The notes under the pieces were generated by a model. It was not told where the DNA came from. It made no database searches and saw only the letters and a program-made list of their open reading frames with translations. From the NCBI GenBank assembly GCA_024280975.1, contig JAMXLQ010000083.1, forward strand, positions 1 to 12,622: DNA of 12,622 bases, in the 5' to 3' direction. Of the stretch, positions 6,332-12,622 are shown piece by piece (the stretch's first letter is position 1; each line of letters begins with the position of its first letter). The position numbers and the translations under genes were made by a program. The DNA comes from Methanosarcina sp. (GTDB taxonomy: Archaea > Halobacteriota > Methanosarcinia > Methanosarcinales > Methanosarcinaceae).

Positions 6332-6350
6332 TATTATAAAGTATTAAAGG
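6332..6350 (-). promoter_or_regulatory. Candidate promoter of UbiA gene, close to the start codon
   Basis: The minus strand reads CCTTTAATACTTTATAATAC. TTTAATAC is centred about 28 nt and TTTATAAT about 19 nt before ATG 6318. The first spacing fits transcription starting at the start codon. Confidence 0.35.
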
Positions 6351-6365
6351 TATCGGATTTTCTCG

Positions 6366-6560
6366 CCCGAGTTCCGTCTCGCCCGAGTCCCGTCTCGGGA
6401 GGACGGGGTCCGTTTCACTCGCTTCGCTCGCTCAAGCGGACTAATTATAATAAAGATCCCGAGCTTCACTCAAGAGAGCTGAGTTATAGTGAGAGTATTG
6501 AGTGAGAATATTGAGTTGAGCCAAAAGGGCTGATTTATGGAGAAGAAAATTAGGCCCTAC
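6366..6560. repeat. Structured intergenic repeat element, copy 1 (CCCGAG element)
   Basis: Starts with a partial unit (CCCGAGTTCCGTCTCG, 6366-6381), then a full unit with hairpin CCCGAG (6382-6387) / CTCGGG (6394-6399) followed by AGGACGG. A second stem pairs 6408-6415 with 6434-6441, enclosing a loop rich in CGCT. The element ends in AGGGCTGATTTA (6526-6537) and GGCCCTAC (6553-6560). The same order of parts occurs at 9640-9790. It lies upstream of the UbiA promoter. No ORF is plausible; it looks like a dispersed intergenic element. Confidence 0.7.
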
Positions 6561-7150
6561 TTTTCAAAAAAATGAAAATTTATGGGACAAAAGTTCTCCG
6601 TATTTTACGAGTTTTAGATGGTATGGATTTCTCAGTAAATTAAGTGAATTAAGTGGAAAGATTACGTTAAAAGGTATAAGTATTGGCCTGCCACTTACGA
6701 AGGTGTTATGGCTAGGGATCCTCAGGAATGAGAGAAATTCAATGAAAAAAAGCAAGAAAACTGATATGCCGATTTTCCGAGATCTTGGACCTCTGGAGAT
6801 TTAACTTTCCACATATTTATTCAAAATTTCATGGTATAAGAGGAAACTGCATACTTGGATGCATGGGTATGAGTCAAAGGAAATTTATAGTAACTTTCAA
6901 TAATATACTTATCAAAAGGATAATATTAAGTAAAAAAAAGTTTTATGTCTTGCCATTCTTACCTTTGATAGATATTAAGGGTCAGCTAGTTTCAAGAGAC
7001 AGGCAGATGTAGGCAATGCCCCAGATACTCAAATAGAAGTCTGTTTCTGTCTTAAGCAAATTATGAACAATGATTTGGAACAAAGAATAGTGTATTGGAC
7101 TAAGGAATCTATTGAAAAAAATCTACTTCAAGTAAGAACTTAGATTTTAT
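6561..7150. other. About 590 nt with no recognisable gene
   Basis: AT-rich DNA with only short chance ORFs (for example 6785-7012 plus and 6564-6755 minus) that have low-complexity or unremarkable translations and no ribosome site I would trust. No RNA gene, insertion sequence end or strong repeat was seen. Confidence 0.5.
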
Positions 7151-7160
7151 TTTATAAAAA
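7151..7160 (+). promoter_or_regulatory. Candidate TATA box for surface protein gene
   Basis: TTTATAAAAA within TTTTATTTTATAAAAATATG. It would start transcription near 7180 and give a leader of about 55 nt before ATG 7234. Confidence 0.45.
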
Positions 7161-7233
7161 TATGATTAGCGGTTGATAATTAAAAGATACCAGAGATTTC
7201 TGTTCACGGATGTGTGGGCGGAGGCAAATAAAA

Positions 7234-8424
7234 ATGAAAGCCGGTTTTTTTAATTCATTAATATATATATTAGTGATCATGCTAATAATCCCTGGAATGA
7301 CTCCCGGAGTGGCATCTGCTATAGATGAAAGTCTCGGAGATCATGGAAATTCAGGCAGTGGAAATTCGACTGTAGACAACGGAAGTTCACATACAGGAGA
7401 TTCGGGTACCACTCCAGGTAATGGAACTTCAGGTTCCAATTCAGATAACGGAACTTCAGATTCCGACTCAAATAAGGTAGACAATGGAACCGCCCCAGAT
7501 AATGGAACTTCAGGTTCCAATTCAGATAACGGAACTTCAGATTCCAACTCAAATAAAGTAGACAATGGAACCGTCCCAGATAATGGAACTTCAGGTACTG
7601 CTTCACATCGTGGAACTTCAAGTACTACTCCACATCGTGGAACTTCAAGTACCACTTCACATAATGAAACTTCAGGTACTGCTTCAAATAACGAAACATC
7701 AGGCACTGAAAATGTAAGTTCAAATTCTTCTTCGAACGATTCATCATCTTCTAGTAGTTCTGGAATGGCTCCTGTTTCCAGCGAGCCAGCAAGCAACATT
7801 GCTGTCAAAGAATTTTCCACTAGGAGTGTCATGGCTGGTTATCCTGTCAGATTCGATTTTGAGAAAAATTCAACGTGCATTACATATATCAAATTTGACC
7901 CAAAAAAGACATTCAGGAGAACAACAACATCTGTAGAAGAACTTAAAAATACATCCGCTCTTGTCCCGACACCTCCTCCAGGTAGAACATATAAAAATGT
8001 AAATATCTGGGTAGGAGAAGGGGCAGGGCTTCCTACTTCGATTGGAGATGGGCTTGTAGGGTTTAAAGTTGAAAAAGTATGGATTAAAGAAAAGAATGTT
8101 AGTGAGGCCCTGATAACCCTTCAACGGTATGATAAAGAGTGGCAACCCCTTTCCACGGAAAAAGTTGGAGAAGATGAAAATTACGTTTATTTTGAAGCGA
8201 AAACACCTGGTTATTCCTCCTTTGCAATAACGGAATATGCCGGGCAGAATGAAAACAAAGACGGAATTCCGGGTGAAGAAAAAATAAAGGAAACTCTGAA
8301 AAACCTTGGAGCTGGGAACGGTCTGATAAAGAATCCGATGAGAGCAGCCAGGATAGTCATGGCAATTTCCTTACCGCTTTTCATGATTATAGCTGGTTAT
8401 TGCGTGTTAAAGAAAAAGATCTGA
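7234..8424 (+). CDS. Surface protein: signal peptide, Ser/Thr/Asn-rich 9-residue repeats, PGF-pre-PGF-like domain, C-terminal membrane anchor
   Basis: A 396-residue exported protein. ATG 7234 is chosen over 7210 because GGAGG (7220-7224) lies nine bases before it, and the protein then opens with a typical signal peptide (KAGFFNSL, a hydrophobic core, then VASA). A stalk follows, built on a 9-residue unit like DNGTSGSNS, with more than a dozen N-glycosylation sequons, then a Ser run. The next ~150 residues, from about IAVKEFSTRSV to SSFAITEYAG, resemble the PGF-pre-PGF domain of Methanosarcina surface proteins. The end has one membrane helix and a KKKI tail; I see no PGF-CTERM sorting motif. 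It is likely anchored by the helix, with the domain and glycosylated stalk outside. Ligand and role are unknown. The gene stands alone. Confidence 0.85.
   Translation: MKAGFFNSLIYILVIMLIIPGMTPGVASAIDESLGDHGNSGSGNSTVDNGSSHTGDSGTTPGNGTSGSNSDNGTSDSDSNKVDNGTAPDNGTSGSNSDNGTSDSNSNKVDNGTVPDNGTSGTASHRGTSSTTPHRGTSSTTSHNETSGTASNNETSGTENVSSNSSSNDSSSSSSSGMAPVSSEPASNIAVKEFSTRSVMAGYPVRFDFEKNSTCITYIKFDPKKTFRRTTTSVEELKNTSALVPTPPPGRTYKNVNIWVGEGAGLPTSIGDGLVGFKVEKVWIKEKNVSEALITLQRYDKEWQPLSTEKVGEDENYVYFEAKTPGYSSFAITEYAGQNENKDGIPGEEKIKETLKNLGAGNGLIKNPMRAARIVMAISLPLFMIIAGYCVLKKKI
7390..7713 (+). repeat. 27-bp (9-residue) coding tandem repeat, about 12 units, with an 81-bp higher-order copy
   Basis: Units follow the pattern xNGTSGxxS. 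Two adjacent 81-bp blocks (7417-7497 and 7498-7578), each three units long, differ at only a few bases, so they are a recent duplication. The following units (HRGTSSTTP, HRGTSSTTS, HNETSGTAS, NNETSGTEN) are more diverged. Confidence 0.85.
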
Positions 8425-8469
8425 AAAATATACTTTAGATTAGGTACATGAGAAAAACATATTAGAAAA

Positions 8470-8495
8470 GTACGTGAGATTCCCTTCTCACATAC
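8470..8495 (+). terminator. Hairpin after surface protein gene
   Basis: GTGAGA (8474-8479) pairs with TCTCAC (8486-8491) around TTCCCT; an outer GTA/TAC extends it past one mismatch. The following sequence is pyrimidine-rich. A moderate candidate for the stop of the rightward gene. Confidence 0.4.
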
Positions 8496-8536
8496 TTCCT
8501 ACTATCTCTCATAATTAAAAGTTAAATGAATCTAGC

Positions 8537-8544
8537 AAAAAAAA
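8537..8544 (-). terminator. Oligo-T stop after nadA
   Basis: Eight A on the plus strand give ATTTTTTTTGC on the minus strand, 24 nt past the nadA stop. The identical sequence follows nadX. Confidence 0.5.
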
Positions 8545-8567
8545 TAAGGTTTTAAAGTATCAGACAC

Positions 8568-9482
8568 TTATCGAATTTTTACTGCTAGCATCCTGTCAAG
8601 TGCCTCTTTTGCCCTGATCCTCACGTCGTATGGAACGGTCACTAGATATTGGATTTTTTCAAGAGAAACCAGGACTTTCTCAAGATTAATCATTTTCATA
8701 CTCGGGCAGCAGGCAAATTCGTAGATGCAGTAATATTTCTTTTCGGGAGCTGCCTTATGGAGCCCGTGGAGAAGTCCGCATTCCGTACCTATAATGAATT
8801 CCTTTGCAGGAGAGTTTTTTGCATACATTATCATCCCTCGCGTGCTTGCTATGTGGTCTGCAAGTTCCAGAACCTCAGGGCGGCACTCGGGATGCGCAAT
8901 AAACTTAGCATCAGGATGTTTTTCCTTCATTTTCAGAACATCTTCTCTCAAGATCTGGTGATGCGTGGGACAGTGCCCCTCCCAGGGAATTATTCTTTTG
9001 TCAGTCCGGGCTTCAACGTAGGCGGCCAGATTTTTATCAGGCACAAAGATAATCTCATCGGCTTCCAGGGAGTTTACTACCTCTACAGCATTAGCGGATG
9101 TACAGCAGATATAAGACTCGGCCTTAATAGCAGCTGAGCTATTAACATAGCAGACGACCAGGGCATCAGGATGCTTTTCTTTTTCTCTTTTAAGGCCTTC
9201 GACATTCACCATGTCAGCCATAGGGCAGGTAGCATCGATTTCCGGAAGGAGGACAGTCTTGTCAGGACAAAGAATTGCAGCGCTTTCTCCCATAAAATGA
9301 ACACCGCAAAAGACGATAACATCAGCAGTCTGACGGACAGCCTCCTGGCTCAGGCCTAGAGAGTCTCCGACGAAATCTGCTATATCCTGAACCTCAGGAC
9401 GGGAATAATAATGAGCAAGAATAACTGCATTTCGTTTTATTTTGAGTTCTTTGATCCTTTTGATAAGCTCTGCTTGCTGCAT
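8568..9482 (-). CDS. nadA: Quinolinate synthase NadA
   Basis: Condenses iminoaspartate with dihydroxyacetone phosphate to quinolinate (EC 2.5.1.72), the second step of de novo NAD synthesis, using an oxygen-sensitive 4Fe-4S cluster. It is 304 residues, the usual short NadA form. The three cluster cysteines are visible: C59 in VFCGVHFMGE, C171 in GHCPTHH and C235 in GTECGL. Other family signatures are LAHYYSRPEVQDIADF (about 22-37), VCYVNSSAAIKA and TSANAVEVV. ATG 9482 is preferred, as GGTGGT lies just upstream and the protein begins MQQAELIKRIKEL. An upstream in-frame ATG at 9524 would add 14 residues and has no ribosome site. It forms a pathway set with nadX and nadC, but repeat DNA separates it from nadX and it has its own TATA-like sequence. 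Confidence 0.96.
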   Translation of the reverse strand: MQQAELIKRIKELKIKRNAVILAHYYSRPEVQDIADFVGDSLGLSQEAVRQTADVIVFCGVHFMGESAAILCPDKTVLLPEIDATCPMADMVNVEGLKREKEKHPDALVVCYVNSSAAIKAESYICCTSANAVEVVNSLEADEIIFVPDKNLAAYVEARTDKRIIPWEGHCPTHHQILREDVLKMKEKHPDAKFIAHPECRPEVLELADHIASTRGMIMYAKNSPAKEFIIGTECGLLHGLHKAAPEKKYYCIYEFACCPSMKMINLEKVLVSLEKIQYLVTVPYDVRIRAKEALDRMLAVKIR

Positions 9483-9565
9483 GGGACCACCGTAGTTTTT
9501 GAAATTTAACAGGCAAACTGACATAAAAAGGAGTGCAGCAACGGAAAACTACATCCTGCGCGCTC

Positions 9566-9577
9566 TTTTTTAAATAT
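9566..9577 (-). promoter_or_regulatory. Candidate TATA box for nadA
   Basis: The minus strand reads CATATTTAAAAAAG. Transcription would start near 9545, giving a leader of about 60 nt to ATG 9482. This suggests nadA is transcribed on its own rather than from nadX. Confidence 0.4.
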
Positions 9578-9639
9578 GTCATCTGCTTCTGAGAACCTAC
9601 GTGCTTAACTCTCCCGCACTATATAATATTTGTGAGCCG

Positions 9640-9790
9640 CCCGAGTTCCTTCTCCGGAGGACGGAGACCTTTTAGCTACCCGAGTCTCGTCTCGGGAGGA
9701 CGGAACCCTTTTCGCTCCGCTCAAGAGGGCTAATTTAGGGGCAAGAAAAGCCTACATTTCAACTCGCTCAGGAAGGCTGATTTACCCAAA
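9640..9790. repeat. Structured intergenic repeat element, copy 2 (CCCGAG element)
   Basis: Two units: CCCGAGTTCC...GGAGGACGG (9640-9665) and CCCGAG (9679-9684) / CTCGGG (9691-9696) followed by AGGACGG. A second stem pairs 9706-9712 with 9723-9729 around CGCTCCGCTC. Then come AGGGCTAATTTA (9726-9737), GCCTAC (9750-9755) and another GGCTGATTTA (9775-9784). Same order of parts as at 6366-6560, but shorter in the middle. Confidence 0.7.
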
Positions 9791-9798
9791 TTTCTTTT

Positions 9799-10020
9799 CT
9801 GATCACGCATCGGGCATGGTCACAACCTTTTTCTGAAAAGGTTTGACCGCAATCTTTCCGGCGGAAAGCTTGACCAAAGGCTCTATCCGGCGTGATCAAC
9901 CGGCACAACGCAAACCTTTTTTGAAAAGGCTTGATCGCAACCCTTTTCAAAAAAGGGTTGATCGAAAACCTTAGCAGCGGCGTGGTCAAGCGGCGCAACG
10001 GTTGTGGTACAACGCTTGAG
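9799..10020. repeat. Array of short hairpins joined by a TTGAYCGCAA-like linker
   Basis: Hairpins: AACCTTTT/AAAAGGTT (9824-9843), CTTTCC/GGAAAG (9854-9868), CCTTTT/AAAAGG (9915-9929), AACCCTTTT/AAAAGGGTT (9939-9959) and GTTGT/ACAAC (10001-10013). The linkers TTGACCGCAA (9843-9852), TTGACCAAAG (9870-9879), TTGATCGCAA (9931-9940) and TTGATCGAAA (9958-9967) follow the first four. A 23-nt sequence at 9888-9910 recurs at 9978-10000 with three changes. The array fills most of the nadA-nadX gap. It is not a CRISPR: units touch and have no unique spacers. Confidence 0.7.
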
Positions 10021-10061
10021 CTCAAAAGAAATAAGTTAGGAAATATTGCATTTTTGACTGC

Positions 10062-10069
10062 AAAAAAAA
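10062..10069 (-). terminator. Oligo-T stop after nadX
   Basis: Eight A on the plus strand give ATTTTTTTTGC on the minus strand, 34 nt past the nadX stop. It would end the nadX transcript before the hairpin array, so nadX and nadA are probably separate units. Confidence 0.5.
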
Positions 10070-10102
10070 TAGAGAGTAATTAATCGTGCTTTTTCGGTCA
10101 CA

Positions 10103-10918
10103 TCAGGTTCCGATCTGAACCGGACTCAGGATTTTTTTCAGGGTTGAAATTGCAGAGAGAGCTGCAAGGTAACTAGTTTTCGGGTTTTCTGGAGAAGGAA
10201 GGTTTTCGACTCTGGTAGAGAATTTACCGAATTCACCTTCTACAGTTATCTCATGTACATTTCTGGAGAGAGTGGGATCGGCAATCACCCTTACTTTCGT
10301 CCGCTCAAAGCCTATTCCAGCGAGGCTTATTGTGGCTGCAACGTTTACATTTGCAGGGAAGGCTTTAACTGCTTTCGAGGCAGGTCCTTCAAAAAGTAGG
10401 GTTTCTTTTTCGATTTTTTCAAGCTTAATTCCCAGAGCTTCGACATGTGGAGCGCCTGCGAGACCCATAGGAGGTTTTCTGGTAGTAAGGATAACTGAAG
10501 AGATTTCCGCTGCTGATGCAGAATTTATTCCATCGATGCCAGCAACTGCGCCTGAAGGGAAATAGAGCTTACAGTTATTCTGTTTTGCAAGTCTGAAGAG
10601 CCTTTCTCGGAGCTCTTCATCCGCAAGAGCGCCAACACTTAAAACCATTACATCCCGCCCGGCTTCAAGAGCTTGAGGTACTATTAACTTGACAGCGCTC
10701 TGAGAGGCACTTTCTATAACAAGATCAACATTTTGCAGTAATTCTTCGATCCTCATATAGGCAGGGCTACATTTTTTCAGAGAAGCTGCCAGTTTAAGAG
10801 CCTTGTTCTCAGATAGATCTGAGATAGCGTACAGCTCCGCATCAATAGCCCCACTATCAATAGCCTTGCAAATCTGTCCGCCAATAAATCCGCAGCCAAT
10901 AATTCCTATTTTCAGCAT
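10103..10918 (-). CDS. nadX: L-aspartate dehydrogenase NadX
   Basis: Oxidises aspartate to iminoaspartate with NAD(P) (EC 1.4.1.21). This is the first step of NAD synthesis in anaerobes, replacing the flavin enzyme NadB. It is 271 residues, as usual for the family. The Rossmann motif GCGFIG is at 8-13, with SD at 33-34 at the end of strand two. The region FPSGAVAGIDG (120-130) is the typical substrate loop, FPANVNVAAT is at 187-196, and the likely catalytic histidine is H222 in LSRNVHEI. ATG 10918 has GGAG seven bases before it on the minus strand. It is divergent from nadC across about 250 nt, and upstream of nadA on the same strand but split from it by an oligo-T stop and repeats. Confidence 0.95.
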   Translation of the reverse strand: MLKIGIIGCGFIGGQICKAIDSGAIDAELYAISDLSENKALKLAASLKKCSPAYMRIEELLQNVDLVIESASQSAVKLIVPQALEAGRDVMVLSVGALADEELRERLFRLAKQNNCKLYFPSGAVAGIDGINSASAAEISSVILTTRKPPMGLAGAPHVEALGIKLEKIEKETLLFEGPASKAVKAFPANVNVAATISLAGIGFERTKVRVIADPTLSRNVHEITVEGEFGKFSTRVENLPSPENPKTSYLAALSAISTLKKILSPVQIGT

Positions 10919-10979
10919 TTTAGACTCCTGAGAAGCAATAAATAAATCCGATTATTATTTCATCATTACTTTATTAACA

Positions 10980-10992
10980 GGCTTCATAAGCC
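10980..10992. promoter_or_regulatory. Dyad in the shared nadX-nadC upstream region
   Basis: GGCTT (10980-10984) / AAGCC (10988-10992) around CAT, between the two divergent NAD genes and about 62 nt from nadX. A possible operator; I know no regulator with this site. The rest of 10919-11128 shows nothing I recognise. Confidence 0.25.
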
Positions 10993-11128
10993 CGAGAACC
11001 ATGATACTGTATTCTGTCTCCTATCTTTAAATCTTCTGCTGGATTTCTTTATTGAAAAACCACTCGCTCGGTTTATCCACTTTACTTTTACTATGATACA
11101 GAGTCCAGCAGGAATAATAGCGCACATC

Positions 11129-11136
11129 TTATAAAT
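11129..11136 (+). promoter_or_regulatory. Candidate TATA box for nadC
   Basis: TTATAAAT, centred about 34 nt before ATG 11166. Transcription would start near 11155-11160, at or within the ribosome-binding GAGGT (11156-11160), so the leader is very short. Confidence 0.5.
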
Positions 11137-11165
11137 TCAAAAAACATACCATAACGAGGTAGATT

Positions 11166-11990
11166 ATGCTTATCAAAGAGATTGAAAGCTTTATAGAAGA
11201 AGATCTGGGGTACGATGACGTTTCTTGTACTATTGTGCCTGACAGACTTGCAGAAGCTATTATTTTTACAAAAGAAAACTGTACTGTTGCAGGGATTAAA
11301 GAAGCCGAATCAATTTTTTGCTATCTTGGAATTAAGGCTGAAACCACTCATAAAGATGGGGATTGTCTCAAAAAAGGCGAGATAATTTTCAGGCTAAAAG
11401 GAGGAGCAGTATCTATACTTAGGGCAGAGAGGCTTGTCCTGAATTTCCTCGGGCACCTTAGTGGAATTGCAACCCTTACTAGAGCCTGCGTGGATACAGT
11501 AAGAAAACATTCTAAAACTACAAGGGTAGCCTGCACTAGAAAAACCACTCCAGGCATAAGGAAATTTGAAAAACTGGCTGTAGCTGCAGGCGGAGGAGAT
11601 ACTCATAGGTTCAACCTTTCAGATTCGGTTATGATTAAAGATAATCACATTAAACTGATGGGAATAGAAGCCGCTATTGAGGCCGCAAAAAAATCCAGTT
11701 TCACCAGGAAAATCGAAGTTGAGATCGAGTCTGCAGAAAACGCTGTGCTCTCGGCAAAACTTGGAGCTGACATTATAATGCTGGACAATATGCAGCCCGA
11801 AGCTATCCTGGAAACACTGGAGATACTTAAAGAAAAAGAGCTTAGAGACTCGGTAATTGTCGAGGCTTCCGGAGGAATTTCCAAAGAAAACCTTGAAGGC
11901 TATGCAAAAACAGGAGTAGATGTCATATCTATGGGTTCTCTTATCCATAAATCAAGATGGATAGATATGAGCTTGGAAATAACTAATTAA
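11166..11990 (+). CDS. nadC: Nicotinate-nucleotide pyrophosphorylase (quinolinate phosphoribosyltransferase) NadC
   Basis: Converts quinolinate and phosphoribosyl pyrophosphate to nicotinate mononucleotide with loss of CO2 (EC 2.4.2.19), the third step of the pathway that NadX and NadA begin. It is 274 residues, normal for the family. The N-terminal alpha/beta domain has the LRAERLVLNFLGHLSGIAT helix (85-103). The barrel carries TRKTTPG (124-130), GGGDTHRFNLSD (142-153) and IKDNH (157-161), which bind quinolinate and phosphoribosyl diphosphate. EVEIES (184-189), LDNM (206-209), EASGGI (233-238) and SMGSLIH (255-261) follow in the expected order. ATG 11166 has GAGGT five bases upstream. It is divergent from nadX and has its own TATA box, so the set is not one operon. 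Confidence 0.96.
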   Translation: MLIKEIESFIEEDLGYDDVSCTIVPDRLAEAIIFTKENCTVAGIKEAESIFCYLGIKAETTHKDGDCLKKGEIIFRLKGGAVSILRAERLVLNFLGHLSGIATLTRACVDTVRKHSKTTRVACTRKTTPGIRKFEKLAVAAGGGDTHRFNLSDSVMIKDNHIKLMGIEAAIEAAKKSSFTRKIEVEIESAENAVLSAKLGADIIMLDNMQPEAILETLEILKEKELRDSVIVEASGGISKENLEGYAKTGVDVISMGSLIHKSRWIDMSLEITN

Positions 11991-11997
11991 AAACCAT

Positions 11998-12024
11998 TCC
12001 TTTTTCAATGCATCCTTCTTTTTA
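11998..12024 (+). terminator. T-rich stop region after nadC
   Basis: Two runs of five T (CCTTTTTC and TCTTTTTAG) lie 8-35 nt past the nadC stop, matching archaeal oligo-T termination. The remaining gap up to 12100 shows nothing else I recognise. Confidence 0.45.
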
Positions 12025-12110
12025 GGAGAGGTTCTATGGAATAATTAGTAGAGAACAGTTAGCGTTTATAAACTATTGTAATACTGGACCACAATCATTT
12101 TACCGCCTCT

Positions 12111-12137
12111 GAAAAAGGTTACTGAATTATAGTTCAG
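12111..12137 (-). terminator. Hairpin plus T run after methyltransferase gene
   Basis: CTGAA (12122-12126) pairs with TTCAG (12133-12137). On the minus strand it is followed by TAACCTTTTTC. It lies 13 nt past the stop of the leftward gene. Confidence 0.45.
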
Positions 12138-12150
12138 TCTGAGATCTCGC

Positions 12151-12622
12151 TCAAAATGAAGAGATTCTTCGTGCAAACACAATCCTTGATGCTCCCCTCA
12201 TATCGAGTGATTGGAACACTTCAAGCCCGTAATTACCAAGCATCTCTATATATTCGGAAAAGGGAATACTATTCTCAAAACTGTAGCCTAAATCTCCTTT
12301 TTTCACATCTTCAAAAGTCCATAGGTTCCAATCAAGGCTGAGAAGGGGACTGGACTTCATTTTCTCATCAGGAACCTGCCGGGTTATAAAAATACCTTCG
12401 GGGTTTAGTGCCTCAGCAATTTTAGGGATAAGGGAAGGTACTTTTCCTCCGGGGTTAAAAGAAGAGAAAATCAAATCGTATCCGTTTCCTATTTCATCTT
12501 TAAAAAAATCTCCCGGAATTACATCCACGTTTGGTGCTCCATATTTCTCGATAAAGTACTTTGTCTTTTCCGTTACATAAGGTAAGTCAAAAACAAAAGC
12601 CTGAAGATTTTCGTTCAGTTTC
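12151..12622 (-). CDS. SAM-dependent O-methyltransferase-like protein (5' part outside window)
   Basis: The C-terminal 156 residues of a class I methyltransferase. The frame stays open to base 12622, so the GTG at 12528 is internal, not a start. The visible order is typical of the plant-COMT-like (Methyltransf_2) fold: AFVFDLPYV, where the acidic D ends strand two of the SAM site; DVIPGDFFKD at strand three; YDLIFSSFNPGG at strand four; then a helix (IPKIAEALNPEG) and IFITRQVPDE at strand five; and a C-terminal RIVFARR strand. The glycine-rich SAM loop lies outside the window. The aromatic-alcohol family's catalytic histidine is not evident in the visible part. Substrate unknown; no neighbour gives a pathway. 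Confidence 0.8.
   Translation of the reverse strand, partial: KLNENLQAFVFDLPYVTEKTKYFIEKYGAPNVDVIPGDFFKDEIGNGYDLIFSSFNPGGKVPSLIPKIAEALNPEGIFITRQVPDEKMKSSPLLSLDWNLWTFEDVKKGDLGYSFENSIPFSEYIEMLGNYGLEVFQSLDMRGASRIVFARRISSF

Noticed and set aside
6785..7012. Plus-strand 75-aa ORF in the gap before the surface protein
   Set aside because: No ribosome site, no recognisable domain, and AT-rich composition typical of a chance frame.
7341..7832. Long minus-strand ORF (163 aa) opposite the surface protein
   Set aside because: It is the mirror of the 27-bp coding repeat: translation is a low-complexity EVPLS repeat with no ribosome site, while the plus frame has a signal peptide and a recognised domain.
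9483..9524. Longer NadA start at ATG 9524
   Set aside because: No ribosome site precedes it and the extra 14 residues are not typical of NadA; ATG 9482 has GGTGGT upstream.
9824..10020. CRISPR array
   Set aside because: Units are self-complementary and contiguous, stems vary, and there are no equal-length unique spacers or cas genes.
12151..12528. Methyltransferase fragment as a complete 125-aa gene starting at GTG
   Set aside because: The frame continues upstream with conserved methyltransferase sequence (AFVFDLPYV) to the window edge, so the gene is only cut by the window.

Overview
The window looks like the chromosome of a methanogenic archaeon of the genus Methanosarcina or a close relative. 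The evidence is the archaeal-type S-adenosylmethionine synthetase, a UbiA enzyme of the archaeal ether-lipid pathway, a HARP-type PIN nuclease, a surface protein with a PGF-pre-PGF-like domain, the anaerobic NadX/NadA/NadC route to NAD, archaeal TATA boxes and oligo-T stops, and long AT-rich intergenic regions full of small repeats. No rRNA, tRNA, insertion sequence, integrase or CRISPR array was seen.

Left part (1-2900): the 3' half of an ABC ATPase gene and its permease partner (FetA/FetB-like, metal-export family) read rightward. They converge on a leftward thioredoxin-like gene. A leftward gene for a small protein with two predicted zinc ribbons follows. The gaps hold degenerate tandem repeats (30-nt and 14-nt units) and hairpins placed like terminators.

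Middle (2900-7200): a rightward gene for a HARP/UPF0278 PIN nuclease (protein-only RNase P family) sits behind a TATA box that abuts a palindrome. Next is a rightward SAM synthetase gene that most likely starts at TTG and is preceded by five degenerate 17-nt repeats. The leftward UbiA prenyltransferase gene (digeranylgeranylglyceryl phosphate synthase) converges on it with only 23 nt between. Upstream of UbiA lies a structured repeat element built on a CCCGAG/CTCGGG hairpin, then about 650 nt with no recognisable gene.

Right part (7200-12622): a secreted or membrane-anchored surface protein carries a Ser/Thr/Asn-rich 9-residue repeat stalk and a C-terminal membrane anchor. It is followed by the de novo NAD genes: nadA (leftward), nadX (leftward) and nadC (rightward, divergent from nadX). 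Together they convert aspartate to iminoaspartate, quinolinate and nicotinate mononucleotide. About 580 nt of repeat DNA separates nadA from nadX: a second copy of the CCCGAG element and an array of short hairpins joined by a TTGAYCGCAA-like linker. The window ends in the C-terminal part of a SAM-dependent O-methyltransferase-like gene.

The NAD genes form a clear pathway unit. The other genes are housekeeping or envelope functions with no evident shared operon. The least explained material is non-coding: the two CCCGAG elements, whose second stem shows compensatory base changes, the hairpin array, and the repeat-bearing leaders before the SAM synthetase and thioredoxin genes.
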